From Paenibacillus sophorae (GTDB lineage: Bacteria; Bacillota; Bacilli; Paenibacillales; Paenibacillaceae), in contig NZ_CP076607.1 in the NCBI RefSeq assembly GCF_018966525.1, positions 3,472,001 through 3,536,000 on the forward strand: a stretch of DNA of 64,000 nt, read 5' to 3'. A program made the position numbers and the translations under genes. Of the stretch, positions 1 to 8,361 are shown in pieces; position 1 is the first letter of the stretch, and each line of letters opens with the position of its first letter. The notes under the pieces are model-generated. The model saw nothing but the letters and a program-made list of their open reading frames with translations. It ran no database searches and was not told the origin of the DNA.

Positions 1-234
1 TTTTACAATACGGGCATCGACGAGAACGCCTCCTGCCACTTCGCTCTCGGCAGCGCTTATCCCGTCAATATCGAGGGAGGAACGAAGCTCAGCCGGGAGG
101 AGTTGCTGGCGAAGGGGGCAAATATCAGCCTGACGCATGTGGACTTTATGATTGGATCGGCGGAGCTGGATATTGACGGCGAGCTGCCGGACGGAACGGT
201 CGAGCCGGTATTCAGACAAGGAAACTGGGCGTAA
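1..234 (+). CDS. M29-family aminopeptidase, 3' end only
   Basis: The first 77 codons of the window, read in frame 1, are the C-terminal end of an M29 (AmpS/aminopeptidase T) metallopeptidase; the start lies upstream of the window. The segment ENASCHFALGSAY is the family's conserved stretch and holds a metal-site histidine; SLTHVDFMIGS near the end is the other family signature with its histidine and aspartate. The gene ends in TAA at 232-234. Enzymes of this family remove N-terminal amino acids in the cytoplasm using two metal ions. A strong terminator follows about 55 bases downstream. The family call is firm; substrate preference cannot be read from this fragment. Confidence 0.88.
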   Translation, partial: FYNTGIDENASCHFALGSAYPVNIEGGTKLSREELLAKGANISLTHVDFMIGSAELDIDGELPDGTVEPVFRQGNWA

Positions 235-289
235 GCGGGGCGGTACACAGCTAAGAAACGCCAGTTGATAAATACGAAATTTGAATAAG

Positions 290-335
290 GGCAAGCCGTA
301 TTGCAGACAAGGTCTGCGATAACGGCTTGCCTTTT
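290..335 (+). terminator. Intrinsic terminator of the aminopeptidase gene
   Basis: The stem GGCAAGCCGT pairs with ACGGCTTGCC, with an inner GCAGA/TCTGC helix, and is followed by TTTT. The same stem recurs after the next gene at 926-972. Confidence 0.85.
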
Positions 336-356
336 CGAGGATAAGGAGTGATTCGC

Positions 357-896
357 TTGATAGAACACCTGAATGAGGCGATTGGTTGGCCCAGTCTGCT
401 GTGGCTGTTTCCCGTATTATTTATGTTCCATGATTTCGAGGAAATCTTGACGGTTGAAGCATGGGCCGTAAAACATAGGGACAAGGTGCTCCCTGCAATG
501 CCGCCCTTTGCCCGCAAGGCGTTGTCCGCTTCGTTCAACTGTGACACCCGCCAATTTGCCCAAGATGTGCTTTATGTATTTACCGTCATCGTTGCTTCAA
601 CCGTGCTCGCCGTGTTCTTCTCTTTCTACTTGCCGTTTCTGGCGGCCCTATCTTTGTTCTTCATCCACTCGTTTACGCATGCTTTTCAGGCCTTGTATTT
701 AAAAATGTATACGCCCGGCGTCTGGAGCGCCGTCCTCATCGCGCTTCCCTATTCAGCGTACACTTTTTACCGGTATCTTGCCGCAAACATCGTTGATTGG
801 GCGGATATCGGCCAGAGCCTGATTTTACTAGCGATTGCCGGGCCGCCCTTACTCTGGCTGCTACTAAAAGGGAGAGCGAAGGCTGCTGGTCAGTAG
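357..896 (+). CDS. HXXEE-domain membrane protein
   Basis: This is a hydrophobic protein of about 179 residues with the motif FHDFEE near its N-terminus, which is the HXXEE signature of a family of unknown function. About four to five membrane-spanning segments can be picked out, including stretches around residues 75-100 and 145-165. The track-type start GTG at 348 overlaps its own ribosome binding site AAGGAG (343-348), so TTG at 357, eight bases downstream of that site, is the better start. The gene stands alone between two nearly identical terminators (290-335 and 926-972). The histidine and paired glutamates suggest metal binding, but no activity is known and I assign none. Confidence 0.75.
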   Translation: MIEHLNEAIGWPSLLWLFPVLFMFHDFEEILTVEAWAVKHRDKVLPAMPPFARKALSASFNCDTRQFAQDVLYVFTVIVASTVLAVFFSFYLPFLAALSLFFIHSFTHAFQALYLKMYTPGVWSAVLIALPYSAYTFYRYLAANIVDWADIGQSLILLAIAGPPLLWLLLKGRAKAAGQ

Positions 897-925
897 GCGA
901 TCAACTGATACCAAATATTATCAAA

Positions 926-972
926 GGCAAGCCGATTACAGACAGATGTCTGTATGGACGGCTTGCCTTTTT
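926..972 (+). terminator. Intrinsic terminator after HXXEE gene
   Basis: GGCAAGCCG pairs with CGGCTTGCC, with an inner ACAGACA/TCTGT helix, then TTTTT. The outer stem is identical to the terminator at 290-335, so the HXXEE gene is bracketed by a duplicated terminator. Confidence 0.85.
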
Positions 973-1087
973 CAATTTAGCAGCCCAGCCGCACATACTC
1001 GGCAGCAGGTGTCCGCTAATAAATCGGTTTTCAAGATTTCGAGGAAGCGATCTTCACGATCTTCACAAATTCATCGGCTAAATCATA

Positions 1088-1114
1088 TTTTAGGGCTGAA
1101 GGCCATCCCTAAAA
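1088..1114. repeat. Inverted repeat upstream of chemotaxis pair
   Basis: TTTTAGGG and CCCTAAAA form a perfect 8-base inverted repeat around an 11-base loop. There is no T-run, so it is not a normal terminator. It may be an operator or an mRNA hairpin in front of the CheW-like gene. No family is assigned. Confidence 0.4.
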
Positions 1115-1157
1115 CAATATGAATTGCTGAAAATTTGAGATCAGTCTGAGAAAGGTC

Positions 1158-1610
1158 TTGATTAAAAGGGAGGGAAAAGACATAGACACTTTACAGGGCG
1201 AGCAGTTTATTGAGCTTTCAGTTGGATCAGAAACATGCGCACTTCGTATTAAAGACATTCACGAGATAATCAGAATGCAGGGCGTAACCGAGATTCCATT
1301 CAGCAAACCCGCAGTCAAAGGCGTAATAAATCTTCGGGGCGGGATCGTTCCGGTAATGAGTCTTAGGAACCTGCTGGGGATGCCGGATGAGTCTTTCACC
1401 AAAACAACACGAATAATCATTATATGCCGTCATGAAGAGCTCATTGGATTAATTGTAGACAAAGTCAATCACATCACGACATATGAAGAGATTCATTCTC
1501 CGTTGAGCGCGGCATATGAAGAAAGCAGTCATGGAGTGTTTCAAGGAATTGCGAGCCGAGGCGAGCAGCTTATTGGCATACTGAAGCTGGAAGGGCTACT
1601 AGGGAGTTAG
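1158..1610 (+). CDS. CheW-like chemotaxis coupling protein
   Basis: The protein of about 150 residues is a single CheW domain. The pattern of the fold is visible: FIELSVGSETCALRI at the front, then VKGVINLRGGIVPVMSLR in the middle, which is the CheW signature, and IGLIVDKVNHI. CheW proteins are cytoplasmic adaptors that hold the kinase CheA to chemoreceptors. The adjacent downstream gene (40 bases away) is a chemoreceptor, so the two probably form one unit. The start is uncertain: TTG at 1158 has a poorly spaced ribosome site, whereas AGGGAGG at 1167-1173 would best serve an unusual ATA codon at 1182; the domain itself begins just after either. Confidence 0.82.
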   Translation: MIKREGKDIDTLQGEQFIELSVGSETCALRIKDIHEIIRMQGVTEIPFSKPAVKGVINLRGGIVPVMSLRNLLGMPDESFTKTTRIIIICRHEELIGLIVDKVNHITTYEEIHSPLSAAYEESSHGVFQGIASRGEQLIGILKLEGLLGS

Positions 1611-1649
1611 AAATAATTCAACAAAGTGATTAGCCTGGGAGGAAATCAT

Positions 1650-3275
1650 ATGAAATGGTTCTATAATTTTAAGACCGCTGTTAAGCTCCTGCTTGCTTTT
1701 TCCGTTCTTGGCATTATGGTAGTGTTCGTAGGTCTAAACGGTATTAAGCAGCAGGAGGAAATGAATAACCGGTTGAATGACATGTATCAGAATCATCTCC
1801 TGGCAATCAAGCCGCTCATGGAAACTAAAGATTTGTTCAACCAATCGAGAAATGAATTACGTAAATTATATATGAATAGCGGAAGCGAGAGCTCATTAAC
1901 GATCAAATCACTGAGAGACGACATGACTGCTGCCAGCGAGAGACTGGAGGAATTCAAGAGGACAGAGCTTACTGCGGAATCCCAGGAACAATTGCCGGTT
2001 TTGGAAACGGCTCTGGACAGCTACAATCGGTCTGTTGATGAAATCATTCAAATGGCGTCAAGCCATCAAAACAACCAGCTGATTCAACTGCTTAATGATC
2101 CTAACGGAGTATATGCCCAAGGAAGAGACGACACCTTAGCCGCGCTCGATAAGCTGATTGATATCAACGCAGGCGAAGCACAAAGGGCCGAGCAGGCAGG
2201 GAAAGAGGCGTTTGCCTCAGGCCGGGAGCTTGTTTATTGGATTACTGCAGCGGCGTTGGCTGTAACTATCGTTACGGGTATTTTTGTTTCCGGCATTATA
2301 TCTAGACCTCTTCGAAAAATAGGGAGCGTTGCCAAGCAAGCTGCAGAGGGAGAACTGGGAATCGCATCAGGCATTGGCACAACAGACGAGGTTGGAGTAA
2401 TAGCAAACGCTGTGGATACGATGATCCTAAATGTGCGAAAAGTAGTAGACCGTATTCTTCTCAACGCTGAAAGCTTGGAGGCCGCTTCGAAGCAAATCTC
2501 TGTTACGAGTAAGGAAATTGCCGGAAGCAATAGCAATCGGGCAGAGTCTGAAGGCAAGATCAATGTATTGTTCAAAGAATTGACCGATGTCATTAACTCG
2601 GTAGCGCAGAATACTAAACAGGCTGCCGAGCTTTCCGAACAAAGCGCCAGAATAATCGATAAGGGTACGGAAGTAGTCAACATCTCGATGAACAGCATGA
2701 ATGACGTTCGTGTCCATATGGCGGAGCTTGAGAAAAACTCGCTTGTGATCGGCGGCATTGTCGAAATGATTGAGGATATCGCCGACCGGACCAACCTGCT
2801 TGCCCTTAGTGCGGCTATCGAAGCCGCCCGAGCCGGAGAGCAGGGAAGAGGCTTTGCAGTAGTTGCCGACGAGGTTCGGAAGCTTGCGGAAAGCAGCAGT
2901 TCGGCTGAGAAAGAGATCATCGGCATGATTAAGGGCCTTCAGGAAAAAATAAAGCTCAGTGTAGCTGCCGTAGAGGAAAGCGTGACTTATTCCCATAGGA
3001 CTGCCGAGACCTTTGGGGATATTCAAAAAATAGTCAGTGAAACGGGAGCGAAGGTGACGAACATCGCCGCTGCAAGCGAAGAGCAATCCGTTCAGGCTGC
3101 TGGCGCATGGGATGCTGTTGAGAGTATCACGGCGGCAACGAAAGTAGCGGCAGCAGCTAGTGAAAAAATGGCGGCGACCGCTCAAACCTTAGCTCAAATG
3201 GCGGATGAATTGCAGAAATCTGTCAGTATTTTTAAGATTGACCGTCATGAGGAGACTGAGCGGGAATCGCAGTAG
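1650..3275 (+). CDS. Methyl-accepting chemotaxis protein (4HB sensor)
   Basis: This 541-residue chemoreceptor has a first membrane helix at about residues 10-30, an extracytoplasmic four-helix-bundle sensor region (about 31-195), a second membrane helix at about 200-220, a HAMP linker, and a long cytoplasmic coiled-coil signalling domain. The hairpin tip carries the almost invariant block EAARAGEQGRGFAVVADEV, which contacts CheA and CheW. ATG 1650 is chosen because GGGAGGAA lies six bases upstream; the GTG at 1626 has no good ribosome site. It follows the CheW-like gene closely. The ligand cannot be inferred from sequence. Confidence 0.92.
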   Translation: MKWFYNFKTAVKLLLAFSVLGIMVVFVGLNGIKQQEEMNNRLNDMYQNHLLAIKPLMETKDLFNQSRNELRKLYMNSGSESSLTIKSLRDDMTAASERLEEFKRTELTAESQEQLPVLETALDSYNRSVDEIIQMASSHQNNQLIQLLNDPNGVYAQGRDDTLAALDKLIDINAGEAQRAEQAGKEAFASGRELVYWITAAALAVTIVTGIFVSGIISRPLRKIGSVAKQAAEGELGIASGIGTTDEVGVIANAVDTMILNVRKVVDRILLNAESLEAASKQISVTSKEIAGSNSNRAESEGKINVLFKELTDVINSVAQNTKQAAELSEQSARIIDKGTEVVNISMNSMNDVRVHMAELEKNSLVIGGIVEMIEDIADRTNLLALSAAIEAARAGEQGRGFAVVADEVRKLAESSSSAEKEIIGMIKGLQEKIKLSVAAVEESVTYSHRTAETFGDIQKIVSETGAKVTNIAAASEEQSVQAAGAWDAVESITAATKVAAAASEKMAATAQTLAQMADELQKSVSIFKIDRHEETERESQ

Positions 3276-3398
3276 AAATAATGGAAGGGATGGGAGGCGG
3301 GAAGTCTCCCGGTTACTTCCAGCTTGCCAAAAAGCGGAATTTATTTTATGATCACTTTAGTACAATCGTTCTATATCTAAGGGGAGCAGTGAGGAATA

Positions 3399-3986
3399 GT
3401 GGCCAAAAGAAGCTACGACAGCGAACGGGTCCGGCAGGATGTGCTGAAGGAAGCCGAAGGGCTGTTCTCGCGAAAAGGGTATACCGCCACCTCGATCGCG
3501 GATATTTCCAAGGCGACTGGGCACAGCAAAGGTCATATATATTATCACTTCAAGAGTAAAGAGGAGCTGTTCGTTGCTTTGGCACAGCAGACGATGCGAA
3601 GCTGGGGGGAGCGCTGGCGGGAGCGCGCTCTAACTTGCTCCTCACCTTCGGATAAACTGTACGCCATTGCCGATTTCGTGATGAACAACTATAAGCAGGA
3701 TCTGCTGAAAGCGGGGCAGGAGCTGGCGGCGCTCCCTGATGTACAGCCGTCGACCTTGCAGGCGCTATATGGATTGGCAAGTACGCCGATGGGGGCTTAC
3801 CGCGAAATCATTGGGGAAGGAATGGCAAACGGCGACTTCAAACGAGGGGACGCGGATCGGCTCAGCTTGCTGTTTGGCGGATGGCTCGGCGGGCTTAATG
3901 TGTATGTGCACACGCTGGACAAGGAGACGCTGCAAGATCTGTACAGGGAGACGGCGTCCTTGTTTTTACGGGCGATTTCCGAGTAG
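3399..3986 (+). CDS. TetR-family transcriptional regulator
   Basis: The protein of 195 residues begins with a TetR helix-turn-helix: FSRKGYTATSIADISKATG then HSKGHIYYHFKSKEELF (about residues 22-58). The rest is an all-helical ligand-binding and dimerisation domain without a recognisable ligand signature. Start is GTG 3399 with GAGGA three bases upstream of the codon. TetR proteins normally repress a nearby gene until a small molecule binds. The next gene, a membrane glycosyltransferase 66 bases downstream in the same direction, may be a target, but no clear palindromic operator was found. Confidence 0.9.
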   Translation: MAKRSYDSERVRQDVLKEAEGLFSRKGYTATSIADISKATGHSKGHIYYHFKSKEELFVALAQQTMRSWGERWRERALTCSSPSDKLYAIADFVMNNYKQDLLKAGQELAALPDVQPSTLQALYGLASTPMGAYREIIGEGMANGDFKRGDADRLSLLFGGWLGGLNVYVHTLDKETLQDLYRETASLFLRAISE

Positions 3987-4052
3987 GAATCCCGTATTTT
4001 TTTCGGAAGATTAGAACGTTCGTACAAATTTAGGGTGAAATGGGGATGCCGC

Positions 4053-5186
4053 ATGGAATGGTTGTATTGGCTGCTATCAGGATTGAATGCGCTGATGTGG
4101 GGAGGCGTGGCGTTATTATATACGGCCAAGGTGGGACAGATCGGCCAGCTGTACAAGACGGAGGCGATGCCGATTGAAGAGCCGCCGCTGATCTCGGTGA
4201 TCATTGCCGCCAGAAATGAGCATAAAGCGCTGGAACGCTGCATTCGCTCGCTTGCCGGTCAGACCTATTCGAACCTTGAAATTATCGCTGTAGATGACCG
4301 CTCTACAGACAACACCCAGGCGATTATCGAAGAGATGGCAGCCAAGTACCCTAATGTATCCGGAGTATACATTCAAGAGCTGCCGGAGCACTGGATGGGA
4401 AAAAGCCATGCTTTGTACGAGGGAGTGAAGCTGGCGAACGGGGAATGGCTGCTTTTTACGGATGGGGATATCCTATTTCAACCGGAATGTGTATCCAAGG
4501 CGGAGGCCTACTGCCGAAAAGGGAGCCTCGATCATTTAACCCTTATTCCCGATTTCCACGGCAATCATTTGTTCTCCAAGTTGTACGGCGCCTTTATCTT
4601 TCTCAGTGCGTCGTCCTTCGGCATGCTCTGGAAGGTGAAGAATCCGAAAGCGCCGCAATCGCTCGGCGTCGGTGCTTTTAATTTGGTCAAGCGCAGCACT
4701 TACGAGAAAATCGGAACTCATGCGTCTTTCTCCTACGTCACAACGGACGACAATGCACTCGGCAAAAAGATCAAACAAGCGGGCTGCCGCCAGGATGCCG
4801 TGTACGGTACTCGGATGATCGTAGTCTGGAATTGGTATGAGAGTCTGGGACAGTTAATCGGGAGTGTGGAAAAGTCGGTGTTCAGCTTTCGGAACGCGCT
4901 AACCACAACCTTATCCTGTCTGCTGACGATGCTCTACCCTTGGGCCGGTCTCTTTATCGGTCCTATGGTTCCCAGAATACTCTGCGCGGTGAGCTTGCTG
5001 TCGGTATTTTGGCTGTACTTCGTTTATGCGCGCCATGCCGGCGGCGGCCGGTGGTACGGCATCGCCCACCCGCTAATCGGGCTTTGCCTTATGTTTGGCG
5101 GACTCCGCGGCGCTTTCCGTGCTTCCCGAAGAGGCGGCATGACCTGGCGCGGCACCACTTATGATTTGAAAAATCTGAAATCCTGA
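4053..5186 (+). CDS. Membrane-bound family 2 glycosyltransferase
   Basis: The product of about 377 residues has an N-terminal membrane helix (about 1-25), a GT-A catalytic domain, and two to three C-terminal membrane helices (about 280-350). Catalytic-domain landmarks are LISVIIAARNE at the nucleotide pocket, VDDRSTDNT, and FTDGDILF in the position of the metal-binding DxD. The layout resembles HpnB/CrtQ-type enzymes that glycosylate membrane isoprenoids or lipids. ATG 4053 follows GGGGA; the in-frame GTG at 4035 would add six residues. The preceding TetR gene suggests inducible expression. The acceptor is unknown. Confidence 0.85.
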   Translation: MEWLYWLLSGLNALMWGGVALLYTAKVGQIGQLYKTEAMPIEEPPLISVIIAARNEHKALERCIRSLAGQTYSNLEIIAVDDRSTDNTQAIIEEMAAKYPNVSGVYIQELPEHWMGKSHALYEGVKLANGEWLLFTDGDILFQPECVSKAEAYCRKGSLDHLTLIPDFHGNHLFSKLYGAFIFLSASSFGMLWKVKNPKAPQSLGVGAFNLVKRSTYEKIGTHASFSYVTTDDNALGKKIKQAGCRQDAVYGTRMIVVWNWYESLGQLIGSVEKSVFSFRNALTTTLSCLLTMLYPWAGLFIGPMVPRILCAVSLLSVFWLYFVYARHAGGGRWYGIAHPLIGLCLMFGGLRGAFRASRRGGMTWRGTTYDLKNLKS

Positions 5187-5190
5187 GCTT

Positions 5191-5206
5191 TGTGATATTA
5201 ATCACG
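5191..5206 (+). promoter_or_regulatory. Fnr/Crp-type box
   Basis: TGTGA-TATTAA-TCACG matches the Crp/Fnr-type consensus TGTGA-N6-TCACA at nine of ten fixed positions. It lies in the leader of the binding-protein gene at 5293. A GAAAAT sequence at 5228-5233 would place the box centre at -41.5, the class II activator position. The strong ribosome site AAAGGAGG follows at about 5278. Confidence 0.5.
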
Positions 5207-5292
5207 CCCTTTTTGTAAAATTTTTAAGAAAATCTAATGAAACATGAAAAGTCATCATAGAGGAGGCATAACAAGCTAAAGGAGGCCAGAAA

Positions 5293-6495
5293 ATGGGCGC
5301 AATCAGAACGTATTTGAAGCTTGGCGAGTTGTTGGAACGTTATCCGGACAAAGAGGGTGTGCTCAAGGAATTTTTTGATGCGGGCTCGTCAGAGGAACTG
5401 CTTACCCGTTACGGAGCGGATTCTTACCTGAACCGGATGCTGAAGAGCGAAGCGAAACCCGCGGATACCCTGCTATCGCTGCTTAATGAGGGAGAGGAAG
5501 ACCGGCCGCTGCCGGCAGCGGGAGACCTGGACTTTCTGGGAATGACCATCTGTTTGATGCGCCAGCGGTTTCAGGCTTGTTTTGATGATTGGATGACGGA
5601 TTACAGGGAAGAGACAGGCGGAGCCTTCAATTGTTACCTGCCCCGAAATTGCGGAAGCGGCAATCCGTACCGGAACGTATGGCTGGCTGAGAACGTCCGT
5701 GACTTCCCGGGAATTGTGAGCGGGTGCGGCTTTAGCGATTTTTTCCGTGCCGAGTTCCGGGACAATCTGCTGAAAAAGAATGTGTTCCAATCCGTCGACA
5801 TGCCGATCAATGCTTCACTTTCCCAGGAACTGATTGATCCCTTTGGGGCTTACACGCTGTATGGTATCTATCCCTATGTGATGATGATCGACGAGACCCG
5901 GATCGGTTCGCTGCCGCGTCCGAGAGAATGGGCCGATTTGATGAATCCCGTCTACGAAAATAATGTCATTGTCATCGGTTCCACCGAAAAAGTATCGGAG
6001 CTGCTGCTGATGTACACGCATAAAGAGCATGGCGACGAAGGGATACGCCGGCTCGGCGTGACAATCAAGGACGGATGGCATGGTTCCAAGATGGCGAAGA
6101 CCGCGGGCAGCGGTTCCACAGAAGGCGCGGCGATTTATGTGCTGCCTTTAGGTTTTGCCCGGTATAGTCCGAGACCGGATAAAGTAACCATCGTGTGGCC
6201 GGAGGACGGAGCGATCTCGAATCCGCTGTTCATGCTGGTCCGTAAGGACCGTTACCGCGATCTTGAGCCGATTGCGCGCTATATGACCGGTCCGCAGCTT
6301 GGCCGCGAGGTTGCCGCCTGCTCCTTCCCGGCGCTTAATGCCGAGGTGGACAACGGACTGCCGGCGCATGCGAAGATGAAATGGCTGGGCTGGGAATACC
6401 TGCGTTCCATCGACCTTCAGCAGCTGAAGGGCCATACCCAATCGCTCTTTCAGCAGAATTGGAAGAGAAACTCCCGCGTGGAGATTTCCAAATAA
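5293..6495 (+). CDS. Cytosolic type 2 periplasmic-binding-fold protein with DUF1858-like head
   Basis: The 400-residue protein has no signal peptide or lipobox. Its first 65 residues (from TYLKLGELLERYPDKEGVL to LLSLLNE) resemble the small helical DUF1858/ScdA-N domain often found near redox proteins of anaerobes. The rest resembles the two-lobed binding fold of iron or polyamine ABC receptors, with SVDMPINASL, YGIYPYVMMIDETRIG and a C-terminal lobe containing AIYVLPLGFARYSP. Several cysteines (for example in CYLPRNCGSG) could bind metal. The Fnr-like box at 5191 suggests expression under low oxygen. Start ATG has a good AAAGGAGG site. No transporter genes adjoin. Function is not known; I infer only a soluble ligand- or metal-binding role. 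Confidence 0.7.
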   Translation: MGAIRTYLKLGELLERYPDKEGVLKEFFDAGSSEELLTRYGADSYLNRMLKSEAKPADTLLSLLNEGEEDRPLPAAGDLDFLGMTICLMRQRFQACFDDWMTDYREETGGAFNCYLPRNCGSGNPYRNVWLAENVRDFPGIVSGCGFSDFFRAEFRDNLLKKNVFQSVDMPINASLSQELIDPFGAYTLYGIYPYVMMIDETRIGSLPRPREWADLMNPVYENNVIVIGSTEKVSELLLMYTHKEHGDEGIRRLGVTIKDGWHGSKMAKTAGSGSTEGAAIYVLPLGFARYSPRPDKVTIVWPEDGAISNPLFMLVRKDRYRDLEPIARYMTGPQLGREVAACSFPALNAEVDNGLPAHAKMKWLGWEYLRSIDLQQLKGHTQSLFQQNWKRNSRVEISK

Positions 6496-6517
6496 GGAGT
6501 ATACTGTGTGATTAAAA

Positions 6518-6564
6518 GGGAGTATCTCAGCAGCCATGCGAATGGCGGTTAAGACACTCTTTTT
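6518..6564 (+). terminator. Intrinsic terminator
   Basis: A GCCAT-gcga-ATGGC inner stem sits inside GAGT/ACTC outer pairing and ends in TTTTT. It closes the transcription unit of the binding-fold protein. Confidence 0.65.
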
Positions 6565-6648
6565 GCGGGCACTCCTCAAGCGGAACGTTACTCCAATCGC
6601 TGTTATGTTCAATTTTTCCCATCCACTAAAGTTTAAAAGGAGTATGAA

Positions 6649-7197
6649 ATGCAAATTAACCCACAGGAATTCAGCGTAAATGGGCTGGGCTATACAGTTA
6701 GATCTGCAAATGTTAACGATGCACAAGCTTTGTCCGAAATAAGAGTGCAGATCGACGGAGAGACTGAAAATTTAGACAGAGAGCCGGGGGAGGCGTTCAT
6801 TGATATACCCGGTTTTGAACAGATTATTAAGACGGATACCGAAAGCATGAGAAACCTTTTTTTAGTGGCGGCAGTTAAGGACAGGATCGTTGGATTTTCA
6901 AGATGCGAAGGAAATCAGTTGAAACGATTCTCTCATAAAGTAGAATTTGGAATATGCGTATTAAAAGATTATTGGGGATATGGCATTGGGAAAAATCTGT
7001 TAAAAGAATCGATTTCTTGGGCTGACTCAAACGGTATTAAAAAAATAACTTTAAATGGTGTGCTGGAAACAAATGATAAAGCCATTGAACTTTATAAAAA
7101 GTTTGGGTTTGAAATCGAAGGGATTTTAAAAAAGGACAAAGTTCTTTCGGACGGTAAATACTATAACACCATTGTTATGGGAAGATTTAATGGCTGA
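6649..7197 (+). CDS. GNAT-family N-acetyltransferase
   Basis: The 182-residue protein is a single GNAT domain. The acetyl-CoA pyrophosphate loop appears as DYWGYGIGKNLL (about residues 107-118), preceded by strand FGICVL and followed by the family's AIELYKKFGFEIEG. The ending DGKYYNTIVMGR resembles the RimJ/RimL and phosphinothricin-type acetyltransferase branch. A strong AAAAGGAG site supports ATG 6649. It converges on a second, oppositely oriented acetyltransferase 13 bases away. The acceptor substrate is unknown. Confidence 0.88.
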   Translation: MQINPQEFSVNGLGYTVRSANVNDAQALSEIRVQIDGETENLDREPGEAFIDIPGFEQIIKTDTESMRNLFLVAAVKDRIVGFSRCEGNQLKRFSHKVEFGICVLKDYWGYGIGKNLLKESISWADSNGIKKITLNGVLETNDKAIELYKKFGFEIEGILKKDKVLSDGKYYNTIVMGRFNG

Positions 7198-7210
7198 TGA
7201 ATCTGGAATT

Positions 7211-7651
7211 TCACTCTACTTCCAAAGACATGTAAACGTCTATGAGATCCTCACTTTCAACTTTAAAACCAAACCGTTCATAAAGATGTCTGGCGGAGCT
7301 CCCTTGCAAGACATTTAATACTACACTTTTTCCTTTTACATGATTTTGTTCAAGCAGATTTTTTAATACTTGACTGCCGATCCCTTTACCTTGGTAATTA
7401 GGATGAATATAAAAATGCTCCAGTAAATAACCATCGACCGCCGGTTTTAAAGCGATGCAGCCAACAAAAGAAGAATCTATCTCAATGATCCAAGTATGAT
7501 CGGGGTCAAATGTATTACGGAAGCGTTGCCGAACCTTCTCTTCATCAAACCTTCCTAATCTGGATAAATCATTACGCAGTACAATTACTCGTAAATTAGC
7601 AATTGTCTCAACATCTGAATTTTGGGATTGACGAAGAGTAATCTGTTTCAT
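7211..7651 (-). CDS. GNAT-family N-acetyltransferase
   Basis: This 146-residue protein is a compact GNAT domain. HPNYQGKGIGSQVL is the acetyl-CoA binding loop (Q/RxxGxG/A), and ARHLYERFGFKVE is the C-terminal family signature. ATG 7651 directly follows an in-frame TTG; the nearest purine-rich ribosome site, GGGAGGAG, lies rather far upstream (about 14-16 bases), so the exact start is not certain. It is one of three unrelated-looking GNAT genes in a row. No substrate can be assigned. Confidence 0.85.
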   Translation of the reverse strand: MKQITLRQSQNSDVETIANLRVIVLRNDLSRLGRFDEEKVRQRFRNTFDPDHTWIIEIDSSFVGCIALKPAVDGYLLEHFYIHPNYQGKGIGSQVLKNLLEQNHVKGKSVVLNVLQGSSARHLYERFGFKVESEDLIDVYMSLEVE

Positions 7652-7691
7652 CAAAAGTATCAGCTCCTCCCAGAGAATTGCCTCGTCAGTC

Positions 7692-8111
7692 TCAAGGTTC
7701 CAACCTCATATAAACGCTTCTCTCTCTAAATCCGAGCGACTTCCAAAATGCATAGGCTCGTTCATTCCAGTACATCACCTCGATATCCAGCCTGTCCGTG
7801 TCCAAAAACCCCGACAGCTTACGGAAAGCAGCCAGGCCGTAGCCTTGTCTTCTGCAGTGCCGGCAAATAAAAAAATGCCTAACATACAGCGGGCTGCTGC
7901 CATGGTGGACAAGGGCGTAGCCTTTGACATCATCGTCCTCCAAGAACAGATACGCTTGGTAATCCCCATCCAAAAAATTCTTCATACGCTCCTTTAGTTG
8001 AACGGTATCCATCTTGTTATCATGCTTCTCGTCTTCGATCAACTGCCGGTTAAGTTCCGCCAGCAGCTCCAAATCGGTCTCCGAACAGGTCTTTATAGCC
8101 AAGTTGTTCAT
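7692..8111 (-). CDS. GNAT-family N-acetyltransferase
   Basis: The 139-residue product carries the GNAT core: a strand LYVRHFFICRHCRRQGYG containing the RxxGxG-type cofactor loop (RRQGYG), and AYAFWKSLGFRERSVYM at the end. ATG 8111 is preferred over 8135 because GGGAGGAAGAG lies just upstream of it. It lies 41 bases upstream of the other minus-strand acetyltransferase and may share its transcript. The substrate is unknown. Confidence 0.83.
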   Translation of the reverse strand: MNNLAIKTCSETDLELLAELNRQLIEDEKHDNKMDTVQLKERMKNFLDGDYQAYLFLEDDDVKGYALVHHGSSPLYVRHFFICRHCRRQGYGLAAFRKLSGFLDTDRLDIEVMYWNERAYAFWKSLGFRERSVYMRLEP

Positions 8112-8262
8112 GCACTCTTCCTCCCAATGCAGCATCCTGCGAATTCCAAATAACCGCTATACTTACCAGTTATAAATTACCACGTGAGCCGCGCTAGCTT
8201 CAACTGTATGGCGGACTCAAGGTATGCCGGAGGAAATCCGCAAAAAAAGTGTCTTTTACTTA

Positions 8263-8321
8263 TTGACAGCCAGAAGTAAAGAATTTAAAGTTTATATAAT
8301 TGATAGTGATAATCATTATCA
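8263..8321 (+). promoter_or_regulatory. Promoter with Fur box for iron-siderophore operon
   Basis: TTGACA at 8263-8268 with TAAAGT 17 bases on (8286-8291) forms a plausible sigma-A promoter; a TATAAT also occurs at 8295. TGATAATCATTATCA at 8307-8321 is a perfect 7-1-7 Fur box at the start of transcription. Iron-loaded Fur would block the operon. Confidence 0.9.
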
Positions 8322-8361
8322 CTAATACATATCTATTATTCAACCCTAGGAGGAAAGAGAA

